Shown here in pieces: positions 52,576 to 61,666 of a DNA stretch of 64,000 nt. The notes under the pieces are model-generated. The model was not told the DNA's origin. It ran no database searches and saw nothing but the letters and a program-made list of their open reading frames with translations. Origin of the DNA: Saccharibacillus nicotianae (GTDB lineage Bacteria; Bacillota; Bacilli; Paenibacillales; Paenibacillaceae). Position numbers and translations under genes: made by a program. Within the stretch, counting starts at the first letter, position 1. Each line of letters opens with the position of its first letter. The DNA lies in assembly GCF_042681745.1 (NCBI RefSeq), contig NZ_JBHUGF010000006.1, forward strand, positions 62,001-126,000. The letters run 5' to 3'.

Positions 52576-53937
52576 ATGAATCGCAGTCAAGTAGCCAGTC
52601 TTATTATCCCTGTTATTTCTATTGTATGTTTACTTAGTGGTGGATTTTTGTTGCAAGCCAAAGGGCATGATCAAGTCACTGCCTCGCAGACTTCCAAAAG
52701 TTCTACTTTAAGTTCAGATAGCATCCATGTTTCTTTTGAAGAAGTAGGTGGTAAAGTCGTTAACATTCCTTTCACAGAAGAAAAAATAGTCAAAAAAGGA
52801 GACATCTTAATGACTCTTGATTCTACCGATGTCGACTTGCAAATTGAAAAACTTCAAAAACAAATGAAACAGTATGATACACAAATCATGCAACAGCAAA
52901 AATCAATCCAATTGGGTTATTCCAAAGCAAGCACACAGGAAAAACAAGCCCAATTAGCGATAGAACAATCCAAAGTATCTCAGAGTAAAAGTCAGTCTGC
53001 TCTCGAAAGTGCACAAGCTGCTCAGCGCCAAGCACAGTCTGCTCATCGTCAAGTACAAGCGGCTGAAAAAGAAGTCAACAATGGCGCACGAGCAGAAGAT
53101 ATCAAGCAACAACAAATTGCCATCCAATCAGCGACCCAAAGTCTTCAAACGGCTCAAATCAATTATGATCGTACACAAAAATTATACAATTCTGGACTCA
53201 GTACCAAAGCCGATATGGACAATGCAGAACAGTCTTTGACCCTTGCTAAAAATCAATTAAACCAACAACAAGAAGCGTTAACAAAGTTGAATAATGGCGC
53301 AACTTTAGAAGAACGAGAACAAGCTAATGAACGTACCCAACAAGCAGTAGAACAATCCAATCAGGCAAATGTAAGTGTGACGCAAGCGCAGACAGAGTTG
53401 CATGGTGCAGAATTAGCGATTCAGACTTCTCAGACCCAATTAGATGCTGTCCAACAAGCACGCCAACAATTAGCAGATCAAGAACTTGCTGTAGATTTAC
53501 TTCAACAACAAAAAGATGCACAACAAATCGAATTAAAAACATTGTTGCTCAAAAAATCAAGATTGATTCTCAAAGCCCCAAGCAACGGCAAAATTACAGC
53601 AATCAGTACAGAAGTAGGCGAAAATATCAGTCAAGGCGCACCTATCGTTACCTTGGAGACCAATAAAATGTATTTTGATCTTTATGTCAGTGAAGATCAA
53701 GCCACCAAATTTCATGCTAAACAAAAAATAAAAGTGAACATTCCTGCTCTTCACAAAGACTTAAATGGTGAAGTTCGTTATATTACTGCGGCTCCTCAAT
53801 TTGCAAATCTTAAAATGGCACGCGAAAAAGGCGAAGCTGATGTGGCTACTTTTCAGGTTCGTATTTATGTAGACAAGTCAGCTAGCTTATTGCCAGGCAT
53901 GACTACTGAGGTGAATATCGATGAAATCACTTCTTGA
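52576..53937 (+). CDS. HlyD/EmrA-type membrane fusion protein
   Basis: 453 residues: N-terminal helix (~8-28), first lipoyl half (VNIPFTEEKIVKKGDILMTLDS), a very long Gln-rich coiled coil (~85-325), second lipoyl half (LKAPSNGKITAISTEVGENISQGAPIVTL) and a beta-barrel domain. Adaptor that links an inner-membrane exporter to the outside. ATG at 52576 follows AAGGAG. Its last 17 bases overlap the permease gene. Confidence 0.92.
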   Translation: MNRSQVASLIIPVISIVCLLSGGFLLQAKGHDQVTASQTSKSSTLSSDSIHVSFEEVGGKVVNIPFTEEKIVKKGDILMTLDSTDVDLQIEKLQKQMKQYDTQIMQQQKSIQLGYSKASTQEKQAQLAIEQSKVSQSKSQSALESAQAAQRQAQSAHRQVQAAEKEVNNGARAEDIKQQQIAIQSATQSLQTAQINYDRTQKLYNSGLSTKADMDNAEQSLTLAKNQLNQQQEALTKLNNGATLEEREQANERTQQAVEQSNQANVSVTQAQTELHGAELAIQTSQTQLDAVQQARQQLADQELAVDLLQQQKDAQQIELKTLLLKKSRLILKAPSNGKITAISTEVGENISQGAPIVTLETNKMYFDLYVSEDQATKFHAKQKIKVNIPALHKDLNGEVRYITAAPQFANLKMAREKGEADVATFQVRIYVDKSASLLPGMTTEVNIDEITS

Positions 53938-55144
53938 TGAATGGCATTATCTAATCAAATCGAAATATCCTATCATTGCGATCATTTTCCCATTGGTAGC
54001 TGTGTTAGCTTATTCTTTGCTATTGCCAAGCAGTCAGATCAATGAATCCAAAGTCGTTGTAGTGGATCAAGATAATACTTCCTATAGTCGGCAATTGATT
54101 CAGAAAATCGATGCTTCTCAATATATACAGGTCGATCAGATTATTTCGTATACGAATAATCCTGAATCTTACTTTTACCATGAGCAATATCTAGCAGTAA
54201 TCTCTTTGCCTAAAGGGCTTGAAGAAAATCATAATCGCTCTTTACCGAATCGAATCGGGTTGATTTTAGATAATACCAACTCTCAAGCGGTTACCTTTAT
54301 TCGAACCGCAATGCAAGAAATTACAGGCTATGAAAATATGCAATTGGCTATCCCTGCCTTATCCAGAACAGGCATGAGTATAGAGCAAGCGCAAGGAACA
54401 GCTAGTAATCTGGCGGTAGAAGTAAGATCGTTATTCAATCCGACCAGTAGTTACGACAATACGACTATTCTTACATTTATATGTATGTTCTCATTTATGA
54501 TGCTCAATATTAACAGTCTTCCTATCATTTCCAGACTTCGGGTATCTCATCGTTTAGCGGGCGAACTCCGTAATCCGTTCAATCCACTTATTCGCATATT
54601 ACCTTATGTATTGTTCTCAACAGCAGGATTGATTTTTGCGATGGGGGTTTTGAAATGGGTAGGCGGTAGTCGATTTGAAGGCAATGTTGCTTTATTTATG
54701 ATCCCTGTTGCGCTCTATGTATTCGGTTCTGTTTGTATTAATATACTGGTAGCTTGGGGAGCCGCACATCCAGGCATAGCTATAGGGCGAATGATCTTTA
54801 TCTTTATGCCTGCTTTTGTACTGTCAGGTGGCACGATGGCAAGAGCACTTTTTCCACCTTTGGCTTTGCAAATTAGTGACTTTTTCCCATTTGTATGGAT
54901 GTTCAAATTTCTGCGCAGTATGGGATTACGAGGAGCTTCTTTTCAAGAAATGTTACCTGAGCTAGGTTCAATGATGTTGTATGTAGCTGTTCTGGCTATG
55001 CTAGTCGTTGCTAGAGGATTATGGGAAAAGCAAAAACTAGCCAAACTTCAAAAAGGATCTTCACCTGCTCATTCCGAAAAGCCATTTCCCGGGGCTCCAC
55101 CTAATGCTGTAAGCACACCTACACCGGAACCATCCAAAGGATAA
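53921..55144 (+). CDS. ABC-2 type export permease
   Basis: 407 residues: helix ~15-35, extracytoplasmic domain ~36-175, then five helices (~183-205, 222-245, 252-277, 285-305, 345-362) and a Pro/Ser-rich tail. The shape is YhhJ/YhgE-like. Overlaps the HlyD gene by 17 bases. The pair resembles E. coli yhiI-yhhJ but no ATPase is present nearby, so an ATPase encoded elsewhere or none would be used. Probably exports a toxic compound sensed by the MarR protein. Confidence 0.85.
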   Translation: MKSLLDEWHYLIKSKYPIIAIIFPLVAVLAYSLLLPSSQINESKVVVVDQDNTSYSRQLIQKIDASQYIQVDQIISYTNNPESYFYHEQYLAVISLPKGLEENHNRSLPNRIGLILDNTNSQAVTFIRTAMQEITGYENMQLAIPALSRTGMSIEQAQGTASNLAVEVRSLFNPTSSYDNTTILTFICMFSFMMLNINSLPIISRLRVSHRLAGELRNPFNPLIRILPYVLFSTAGLIFAMGVLKWVGGSRFEGNVALFMIPVALYVFGSVCINILVAWGAAHPGIAIGRMIFIFMPAFVLSGGTMARALFPPLALQISDFFPFVWMFKFLRSMGLRGASFQEMLPELGSMMLYVAVLAMLVVARGLWEKQKLAKLQKGSSPAHSEKPFPGAPPNAVSTPTPEPSKG

Positions 55145-55167
55145 TAACATCCTAGTATCGTTCAACC

Positions 55168-55214
55168 AACCCCTATCATCAAGAGGCTACAGGCTTTTGA
55201 TCGATAGGGGTTTT
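55168..55214. terminator. terminator between export operon and rrf2-type gene
   Basis: AACCCCTATC/GATAGGGGTT outer stem with inner ATCAA/TTGAT pairing and a T-run on +. Confidence 0.88.
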
Positions 55215-55250
55215 ACATTGTAATAATTACTGTAACAGACCGAATAACAG

Positions 55251-55694
55251 TTATCTATTAGGCATCTTTAAGATATCTGAATCATTTATCAGATCAGCTA
55301 ACGTATACTGTTGAAGATAATCGATGACCTGTTGCTCAGCTCCTTTCATAATGCTACTCAACCGTTGATTCATCTGTTCATTATCTGACATACCATCAGT
55401 CTGAGGTAAATCCTGAATAGGTTGCTCGATCCGAATCGCTAGATAGATAGCAGACAATGTTAATTGATCTGCCGGTATCCGTAACGTGTATCCACCATCT
55501 CGTCCTTCGCGGGTATCTACAATCTTATGACTGGCGAGTGTAGCTAATATTCTGCGCAAAAAAGTAGGATGAGAATGAACCTGAGTAGCAAGCATCGCGC
55601 TGGATAATGTTCCACCACTGGAAGCAAGCCCGGCAAGAGCCTGAACAGCTACACTAAAGCGTGCGGGCCCAATCAATTTAGCTCGTGTCGTCAT
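55251..55694 (-). CDS. Rrf2 family transcriptional regulator
   Basis: 147 residues: winged helix (~10-75: LSSAMLATQVHSHPTFLRRILATLASHKIV; wing REGRDGGYTL) and a dimerisation helix. It has no cysteine, so it cannot bind an iron-sulfur cluster like IscR/NsrR; closer to B. subtilis YwnA. ATG 55694 follows AGGAGG. A 14-copy hexamer repeat begins 14 bases upstream of the start. Confidence 0.9.
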   Translation of the reverse strand: MTTRAKLIGPARFSVAVQALAGLASSGGTLSSAMLATQVHSHPTFLRRILATLASHKIVDTREGRDGGYTLRIPADQLTLSAIYLAIRIEQPIQDLPQTDGMSDNEQMNQRLSSIMKGAEQQVIDYLQQYTLADLINDSDILKMPNR

Positions 55695-55708
55695 AAACGT
55701 CCTCCTAC

Positions 55709-55792
55709 TTGATGTTGATGTTGATGTTGATGTTGATGTTGATGTTGATGTTGATGTTGATGTTGATGTTGATGTTGATGTTGATGTTGATG
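55709..55792. repeat. hexanucleotide tandem repeat (TTGATG) x14
   Basis: 84 bases of perfect, uninterrupted TTGATG units (CATCAA on the minus strand), located just upstream of the Rrf2 gene's ribosome binding site, within its 5' UTR or promoter. Unit number can change by slippage; because it is untranslated, changes would alter spacing, not frame. Confidence 0.97.
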
Positions 55793-55846
55793 TACAAAAA
55801 GTGTATCCCAGCCATAGCAGGAAGACAATCTATTTATACACGAGAA

Positions 55847-55879
55847 AAAGACGATTGGAATAGAACTCCAACCGTCTTT
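55847..55879 (-). terminator. terminator of ppaC
   Basis: AAAGACGATTGGA/TCCAACCGTCTTT arms (one G-U), short loop, T-run on the minus strand. Confidence 0.88.
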
Positions 55880-55913
55880 CTGATAATCATATTGTATGTA
55901 GCATATGATTATA

Positions 55914-56843
55914 TTATTTAGCAAAAGTATCTGTTAGTACAGGTACGATTTGAGATTTACGAGAAACAACACCTTTAAGCATCGCTTGATTGTTTTCAAG
56001 TTTTACTTGATATGCTTCTTCGACTACATCTGTACGCTTACCTAGAGCAAGACCTACAGAATCGTTGTTCAAAATATCTGTTACTACGAACAAGAATAGA
56101 TCCAGACCTTTTTTCTCAATGACTGCTGTCAAAGCTGCTTCAATCGCTGTTTGTTGAGACAATACATCATTTACATCTACAGCATTCACTTGAGCGATTT
56201 CGACTTTAGCATCACCCATTTGGAATTCTTTTGCATCCAAAGTGATCAATTGCTCTACTGTTTTGTCGCTTAGATCAGCACCTGCTTTAAGCATATCTAG
56301 ACCGTATTTAGCAATATCTACTTCAGCAATACGAGCCAATTCATTCGCCGCTTCTACATCTTGTGGTGTGCATGTAGGAGATTTGAACAACAACGAATCT
56401 GAGATAATAGCAGATAACATCAAGCCTGCATTTTGCTTCGAGATCGATACGCCATGTTCTTTATACAATTTATTCAAAATCGTTGCTGTGCAACCTACAG
56501 GTTCTGCACGATAGTACAACGGGCCGCTAGTTTCAAAATTAGCGATACGGTGATGATCGATAACTTCGATTACTGTAACCTCATCGATATCGTCAGCACT
56601 TTGTTGACGTTCATTGTGGTCAACAAGAATAACTTCTTTCGCTTCAACAGCCACTTTTTCTACAAGACGTGGAGCTTCTACTTTAAAATAATCCAAAGCA
56701 TATTGTGTTTCACCGTTCACTTCGCCTAGACGAACTGCTTCAGCATCTACACCTAATTCTTTTTTCAATGCTGCATAAGCAAGCGCAGCCGTAATCGTAT
56801 CCGTATCGGGATTTTTATGACCAAAAACTAATACTTTTGACAT
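55914..56843 (-). CDS. ppaC: manganese-dependent inorganic pyrophosphatase
   Basis: 309 residues, full family II PPase length. DHH phosphoesterase with FGHKNPDTDT, VDHNERQQS, EVIDHHRIANF, and C-terminal SRKSQIVP. Hydrolyses pyrophosphate with Mn2+ in the cytoplasm. ATG 56843 after AAGGAG. Confidence 0.96.
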   Translation of the reverse strand: MSKVLVFGHKNPDTDTITAALAYAALKKELGVDAEAVRLGEVNGETQYALDYFKVEAPRLVEKVAVEAKEVILVDHNERQQSADDIDEVTVIEVIDHHRIANFETSGPLYYRAEPVGCTATILNKLYKEHGVSISKQNAGLMLSAIISDSLLFKSPTCTPQDVEAANELARIAEVDIAKYGLDMLKAGADLSDKTVEQLITLDAKEFQMGDAKVEIAQVNAVDVNDVLSQQTAIEAALTAVIEKKGLDLFLFVVTDILNNDSVGLALGKRTDVVEEAYQVKLENNQAMLKGVVSRKSQIVPVLTDTFAK

Positions 56844-56979
56844 AATGACACTCCTTCGCAATCTGTTTTGGCAAAAAAGGGCTAACCCTTTCAAGTTTCC
56901 TTCCATAGTATACCTTGATTTCAAATGAAAATGAAGTTTAATCCTATTAATTGTATAGGAATAACTGTGTAACATTTTT

Positions 56980-57879
56980 TTAGAATAAGGCTACCGTAGG
57001 ATTGGTTCTACATAAAGTAACCCAATCTGCGGCGATACTACTCAGTGGTCGCTCTGCATGATACAGAATCTGGCTATATAACTGAGGATCTTCTTCTATC
57101 CATGGGAGTATCTCCAATTCACTGTACGCTTCTTCTTGAAGCAATACAAATTGAGGCAAAAAAGCAATACCCCATTGTTTGGCAACTGCTTGCTTAATAG
57201 ATTCTATATTACCAAGTTCCAGATAAATCTGGCTAGTCTGCCCTTCTTCTTTCATCTTTTGGATCAGATATGCGCGATACGTACATCCTTCTTCTGTCAA
57301 AATCAATGGTTGTTGATGCAGATCAGAAGTAGAAATTGAAGAATGTTGAGCTAGTCTATGCTCTGGATAGATCACAACTTTCATTTCTACTAGAAAAAGA
57401 GAAATCGCTGTGATATCACGAGCTTGGTAGGGTGTATCTAAAATAAGAGCAATATCTAATTCTTGCTCACGTAGACGACGGATAAGTTGTGGTTCTTGAT
57501 CCAATACAATTTTGACTTGTACCTGAGGATACTGTTGCCGGAACTGTGCAATGATACCAGGCAGATAATAGAGCGATAGACTTTCAATCGTCCCTATCGT
57601 TAGTATAGTCGGTTCTACATCTGTCATAGATAATGCTTGTCTAGCTTGTTGTTGTAATTCAATCATCTGGCAAGCATAAGGTAATAACTTTTCTCCGGTT
57701 GAGGTTAATACGACAGCATTACCTTTGCGCTGAAATAATCGCTTTCCACCATATAATTGTTCCAATCGCTGAATATGATTGGTGACACTGGATTGAGCAT
57801 AATCCAGCTCTTGCGCAGTACGTGTATAATTCCCCCATTTTACCAATTCACAGAACGTTTTGAGATATAACAGTTCCAT
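56980..57879 (-). CDS. LysR family transcriptional regulator
   Basis: 299 residues: N-terminal HTH (LKTFCELVKWGNYTRTAQELDYAQSSVTNHIQRLEQLYGGKRLFQR) and a substrate-binding domain. ATG at 57879. Divergent from the rhodanese gene, which it likely controls through the site at 57958. Confidence 0.94.
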   Translation of the reverse strand: MELLYLKTFCELVKWGNYTRTAQELDYAQSSVTNHIQRLEQLYGGKRLFQRKGNAVVLTSTGEKLLPYACQMIELQQQARQALSMTDVEPTILTIGTIESLSLYYLPGIIAQFRQQYPQVQVKIVLDQEPQLIRRLREQELDIALILDTPYQARDITAISLFLVEMKVVIYPEHRLAQHSSISTSDLHQQPLILTEEGCTYRAYLIQKMKEEGQTSQIYLELGNIESIKQAVAKQWGIAFLPQFVLLQEEAYSELEILPWIEEDPQLYSQILYHAERPLSSIAADWVTLCRTNPTVALF

Positions 57880-57957
57880 TTCATCACTCTTTTCCTACAA
57901 AAAAATACGTCATCTTTTCTATAGCTTTTATCAAATGATTCATTATCGATCAGATCG

Positions 57958-57972
57958 ATAGTGAGTATCTAT
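57958..57972. promoter_or_regulatory. candidate LysR box
   Basis: ATAG-N7-CTAT containing the T-N11-A pattern, in the divergent intergenic region 79 bases upstream of the LysR gene and 104 bases upstream of the rhodanese gene. Confidence 0.4.
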
Positions 57973-58075
57973 AACTCTATAACACTTGTATCTTTTGCTT
58001 TTTGTACAATCTATATAGAACATATTTCTCTTATTCTTGTTCAACATAACCCACTATTGAAGGAGTTGTCTACTT

Positions 58076-58525
58076 ATGAATCATGCTCCACGCTTTTCGC
58101 TTACACTTGAAGTCCCGGCTGCAAATAGTGCAGATGCTTATCAGCATTTTACAGCCAAAGCCGCATACGAAACAGATGTTGCTGATGTCATGATCGATTG
58201 TCAAAAAGGAAACCCGCCGTTTATTTTACTAGATGTACGAGATCAACTAACGTATGAGCAATGTCATATTCCCGGTGCTATCCATATTACAGGTCGACAG
58301 ATCAACGCAAAAACAACTGCTCATTTAGATAAAAATACGACTATTGTAACTTACTGCTGGGGTCCTGCTTGTAATGGAGCAACCAAAGCAGCAGCCAAAT
58401 TAGCTTCTCTTGGATTTCCTGTTAAAGAATTACTAGGCGGAATTGAATACTGGCGCAAAGAAGGTGGACAAGTCGAAGGAACATTAGGAGTAGAAGCTCC
58501 GATGTATTGGTCTATAATTAAGTAA
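58076..58525 (+). CDS. rhodanese-like domain protein
   Basis: 149 residues with one rhodanese domain (LLDVRDQLTYEQCHIPGAIHI; GGIEYWRKEGG). The active-site loop reads TYCWGPACNGA, so a Cys is present though the loop is longer than the usual CRxGxR. Likely sulfur transfer or thiol handling. ATG at 58076 after AAGGAG. Confidence 0.88.
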   Translation: MNHAPRFSLTLEVPAANSADAYQHFTAKAAYETDVADVMIDCQKGNPPFILLDVRDQLTYEQCHIPGAIHITGRQINAKTTAHLDKNTTIVTYCWGPACNGATKAAAKLASLGFPVKELLGGIEYWRKEGGQVEGTLGVEAPMYWSIIK

Positions 58526-58530
58526 TATAA

Positions 58531-58573
58531 AAATATCTGTTGTTTCTCAAAAAATGAGAAACAACAGATATTT
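58531..58573. terminator. bidirectional terminator
   Basis: Perfect 19-bp stem (58531-58549 / 58555-58573) with a 5-A loop, between the rhodanese gene and the defence island. Confidence 0.95.
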
Positions 58574-60559
58574 TAAAACATTTTTAATTCTCTTAAACCT
58601 TCTAAAACGAGCCGTATAATCTCAGTAATATTAGTAGTTAGAAACAATTTATAATTGTCTTCTATACTCAACCCATTTTTTAATCCATTTACGCCTACTT
58701 TTGCAAAATATAATTTTAAAGCTTTATAGTCAATCTTAGTTTCATTATTAAAATTATAGCTATTATAAAATTTATTATATGAACTAGATGATAAATAATA
58801 TTCTTCTAATTCTGGAACAGATTCGTTTTTTAAAGCATTTATAACAATTTCTGTTGAGCCTCCAAAGCCACCTATCAAAAAAACAGGTTTTTCAGCTAAC
58901 ATAAAAGAATACACTTCTTCTATAATGCCTGGATATTTACCTGAAAATCCTTTAGTTTACCTCCTATAGCTATCTTAATATCAGTATCTTCAGCCATTTG
59001 TTGTCGCATTAATGTCAAAGAATCAGCTACATTAGATTTATAATTTCTTTTTTTATTTTTATTTAAATCATTAAAATCAAACTCGTTAGGAACACAAATA
59101 AGTTTAGTAATATATTTAAATTCTGCCTTCTTTTTTTCAGGTATTTTTTTATAATATGGATAAGCCAAATAACTATCTATTCTTTCAGAAACTTGATTAT
59201 ACTCTTTATTATATGTTTTAGCTGTATCTAATAATATTTTAGCAAAATTGAATTGAGGTTTATAACTCAAACTTCCTCCATAAGCAAGATTATAGCCACT
59301 AACTAAAAGATATCTTGATATTTCAACTAAGGCATCTTGTAGATGTATTTTGCTAAATCCATTTTCAAATGAATCTTCAATTTCAGAAATGGATAGAGAA
59401 ATTTTAAACTGCTTAGACATTTTATTTTTAATTAATAAAGGAAAAGAAGTTGGAGTAATATATTTGAATTTTCTAACTTTAGATAGAATTTTTAATTCTT
59501 CTTGCCCTAATGGAGGATCTGGATAAATAATAATCTGATTTTTATCTGACTTCAAATTAGATACAGTTAGGAGCTCAGAAGGATAAGAAAATATTTCTTT
59601 TTTCGAATTCATAATATCCACATTAGAGTTGAAAATATCAAATTGTTTAGCTGCATATTCCATAAATAACTCTTGATATTTAAATCTTAGTGTTTCTTTT
59701 AAGATAAATAAAATAATATAATTTGCAATATCAGGTTTACAATTTCTTTTTTTTACACGAAGTGTCCTAACATTAGACATATAAGGAAAACTACGATCTT
59801 CACCATTATTAAATAAATTAAGTATGACAACTGGACGATTTTTTTCTTTAGAAAACATGACTTCTTTTCTGCACCATTCTCTACTAGAATATTTATCGGT
59901 ATGAACAACTACCAATACAGACTCCTCTATATTCTTTTCGATCTCTTGTGGAAAGTCATATCCAACAGCAATATCATTAGCGTCAAAAAATGTTTTGACT
60001 GGAGTTTCTGAATGAATATAATCTCTTAATTGTTTAGCAAACTTCACTCCATCTTCTTTTGCATGGCTAATAAAAAGTTTTAAAGGAGGTTTATCATCAG
60101 ACTTTTCACTGCTTCTATTAATATTGTAAAGTAATCTACAAAATTCGTGCGTTAAAGTAGAAAATACATAATGTGGATCAGATTCATGTTCAAAAGCTCT
60201 CAAAAAGTTTTTTTGCGGTAAATTTCTATTTACATTAAATGATCTTTGATCATAAGCCACAGGAAAAACTCTTAAACTCGATTGTTCATCTAATTCTTGT
60301 TTTACTAGTATATCTATATACTCTTCCCAGTAATTATCATTGACCATTTTTAAATCTACCAAAAGAATTACAGCTATATCATCTGAAATATTATCAGGAA
60401 TAGGTGCCATTTTTGTTCCACTTCTAAAAAATACTGGAATGCCGATTCCTCTAGCAAGAGGATCTTTAATATCTCTATTGAAAAAAGAAAAAAACTATTT
60501 GCAATTTTAATTCCTTCTTCAAAATCTGGATGCCATGCTACAAAGATACTTAAAGGCAA
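58573..60559 (-). pseudogene. TIR-TIR-SLOG protein gene, broken by two frameshifts
   Basis: Three pieces (60559-~60490, ~60490-58920, ~58950-58573) join to one ~662-residue protein if one T is restored in each of two T-runs (minus strand; + positions 60488-60494 and 58944-58947). Restored order: N-terminal TIR-like domain (IFVAWHPDFEEG; DPLARGIGIPVFF), second TIR (LKLFISHAKEDG to REWCRKEV, with the catalytic Glu), then a SLOG Rossmann domain (LLVSGYNLAYGGSL; VFLIGGFGGSTE). SLOG domains sense NAD-derived nucleotides and TIRs cleave NAD+. The start (TTG 60559) is unsure; GGAGG lies 21 bases upstream. Real decay or sequencing error cannot be separated here. Confidence 0.75.
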
Positions 60560-60617
60560 TTTAAAATCAGAAACTTTTTTCCTCCAATAAAAAATATTAT
60601 CAAAAAATTATAATTAT

Positions 60618-61116
60618 TAATCAAATAAATTCTTTATCATTCTCTTCCGTTGGTTAAATATAGGATGCTTTTTAACTTCCTTTAAGTCCATAATTAATAT
60701 AATATCGTATTTTCTTTTTTTATATCTATCTGTTCATTATAATCCTGAACAAGATATGATGGAAAAATCTCTTTCTAATTTTAATAAAATAGCATAACCA
60801 ATATGTCTACCATGATTTACTTTACAATTTTTCTTGAATCTATCAGGTATTTTATCTTTCTTTATACGGATGTAAAGAAGAATAAATTTCCCAATCAACC
60901 CATTTTCTTGACCATGTATCTTTTCCAATTAAAACAATAGTAATAACAGAATCTTTTAATTGCTTAGTTCTAATTTCATTTAAAATATAATCTTTATTTT
61001 CACTTTTTATTTTTTTCTGATAATGAGCTATCAATAAATATATGATTTTCGCTATAGAATTCTCTAAATTGGTCTGCATAATGTTGATAACTTACAAAAA
61101 CTTTATGAATATTCAT
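60618..61116 (-). pseudogene. ThsB-like (DUF1863/MTH538) TIR gene remnant
   Basis: Starts with an intact ATG (61116), one base after the upstream gene's stop, and reads NIHKVFVSYQHYADQFREF, then SVITIVLIGKDTWSRKWVDWEIYSSL, as in ThsB-type DUF1863 TIR proteins of Thoeris. The frame breaks at an A7 run (+ 61010-61016), at ~60855-60870 where the usual NGLLG region seems deleted, and at further homopolymers (60763-60767, 60715-60721); downstream pieces still read GYAILLKLERDF and KYDIILIMDLKEVKKHPIF. Probably inactive. Fourth gene of the island's operon order. Confidence 0.7.
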
Positions 61117-61117
61117 A

Positions 61118-61648
61118 TTAAGGTCTAACCTTATTTAAGATCAATTCTACAATTTCTTCATATTCTAATTGATTTGCATTAATAAATCCTATATTAATAT
61201 CTAACGTTTTTATTAATTCTTCATCTATTATGATAGGTAATAAAAATAGATCATTTTTCGCTAAATACTCTCTAACTTTGATACTATTCCATTCGATTTG
61301 AGTCCATTTTTTTTTCATATAGTGATTGGAAAGAAGTACAATACAATACTTACATTGTTCAAAATACGTTTTTGTAAGATATGATGGTAGGTCTTCTCCC
61401 CATATTTTAGTAGTTTGAATTTCATCATAAAATATTTCTAAATTGAATTTGGTTAAAGATTTTGCTAGTTGAGAAGCAAAGAACCGTTCCTCACCAGCAA
61501 ATGAAATACCAATATCATAAAGATAATTTTGTTCCGAATTTTTTTGTTGGTCTTGATCTTCCTTTAGCTGTTCGATAGTGTTCGTTATATTTTTTGCTTT
61601 AACTGTTCCACCAGATATAAAAATACCATTATTAATAATATTTTTCAT
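61118..61648 (-). CDS. TIR domain protein
   Basis: 176 residues. N-terminal motif NNGIFISGGTVKAKNITN (6-23), short charged linker, then a TIR domain (~43-172): YDIGISFAGEERFFASQLA, IFYDEIQTTKIWGEDL, and KKWTQIEWNSIK with the likely catalytic Glu. Predicted NAD+-cleaving enzyme. ATG at 61648 follows AAAGGAG; 18 bases after the membrane protein gene, so co-transcribed. The N-terminal motif is also at the C-terminus of that protein, suggesting they bind each other or a common scaffold. Confidence 0.88.
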   Translation of the reverse strand: MKNIINNGIFISGGTVKAKNITNTIEQLKEDQDQQKNSEQNYLYDIGISFAGEERFFASQLAKSLTKFNLEIFYDEIQTTKIWGEDLPSYLTKTYFEQCKYCIVLLSNHYMKKKWTQIEWNSIKVREYLAKNDLFLLPIIIDEELIKTLDINIGFINANQLEYEEIVELILNKVRP

Positions 61649-61666
61649 ATTATTACTCCTTTAAAG

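Noticed and set aside
55709..55792. Possible CRISPR array
   Set aside because: Unit is 6 bases with no spacers and there are no cas genes.
55691..55924. Open frames encoding long His-Gln or Met-Leu dipeptide repeats over the hexamer array
   Set aside because: They are translations of the tandem TTGATG repeat with no ribosome binding site and no conserved flanks; the array is 5' to the Rrf2 gene.
60737..60928. A 63-residue frame beginning MEKIHGQENGLIGKF
   Set aside because: Its first half is an out-of-frame reading of the ThsB-like WSRKWVDWEIY segment; only the second half belongs to the remnant.
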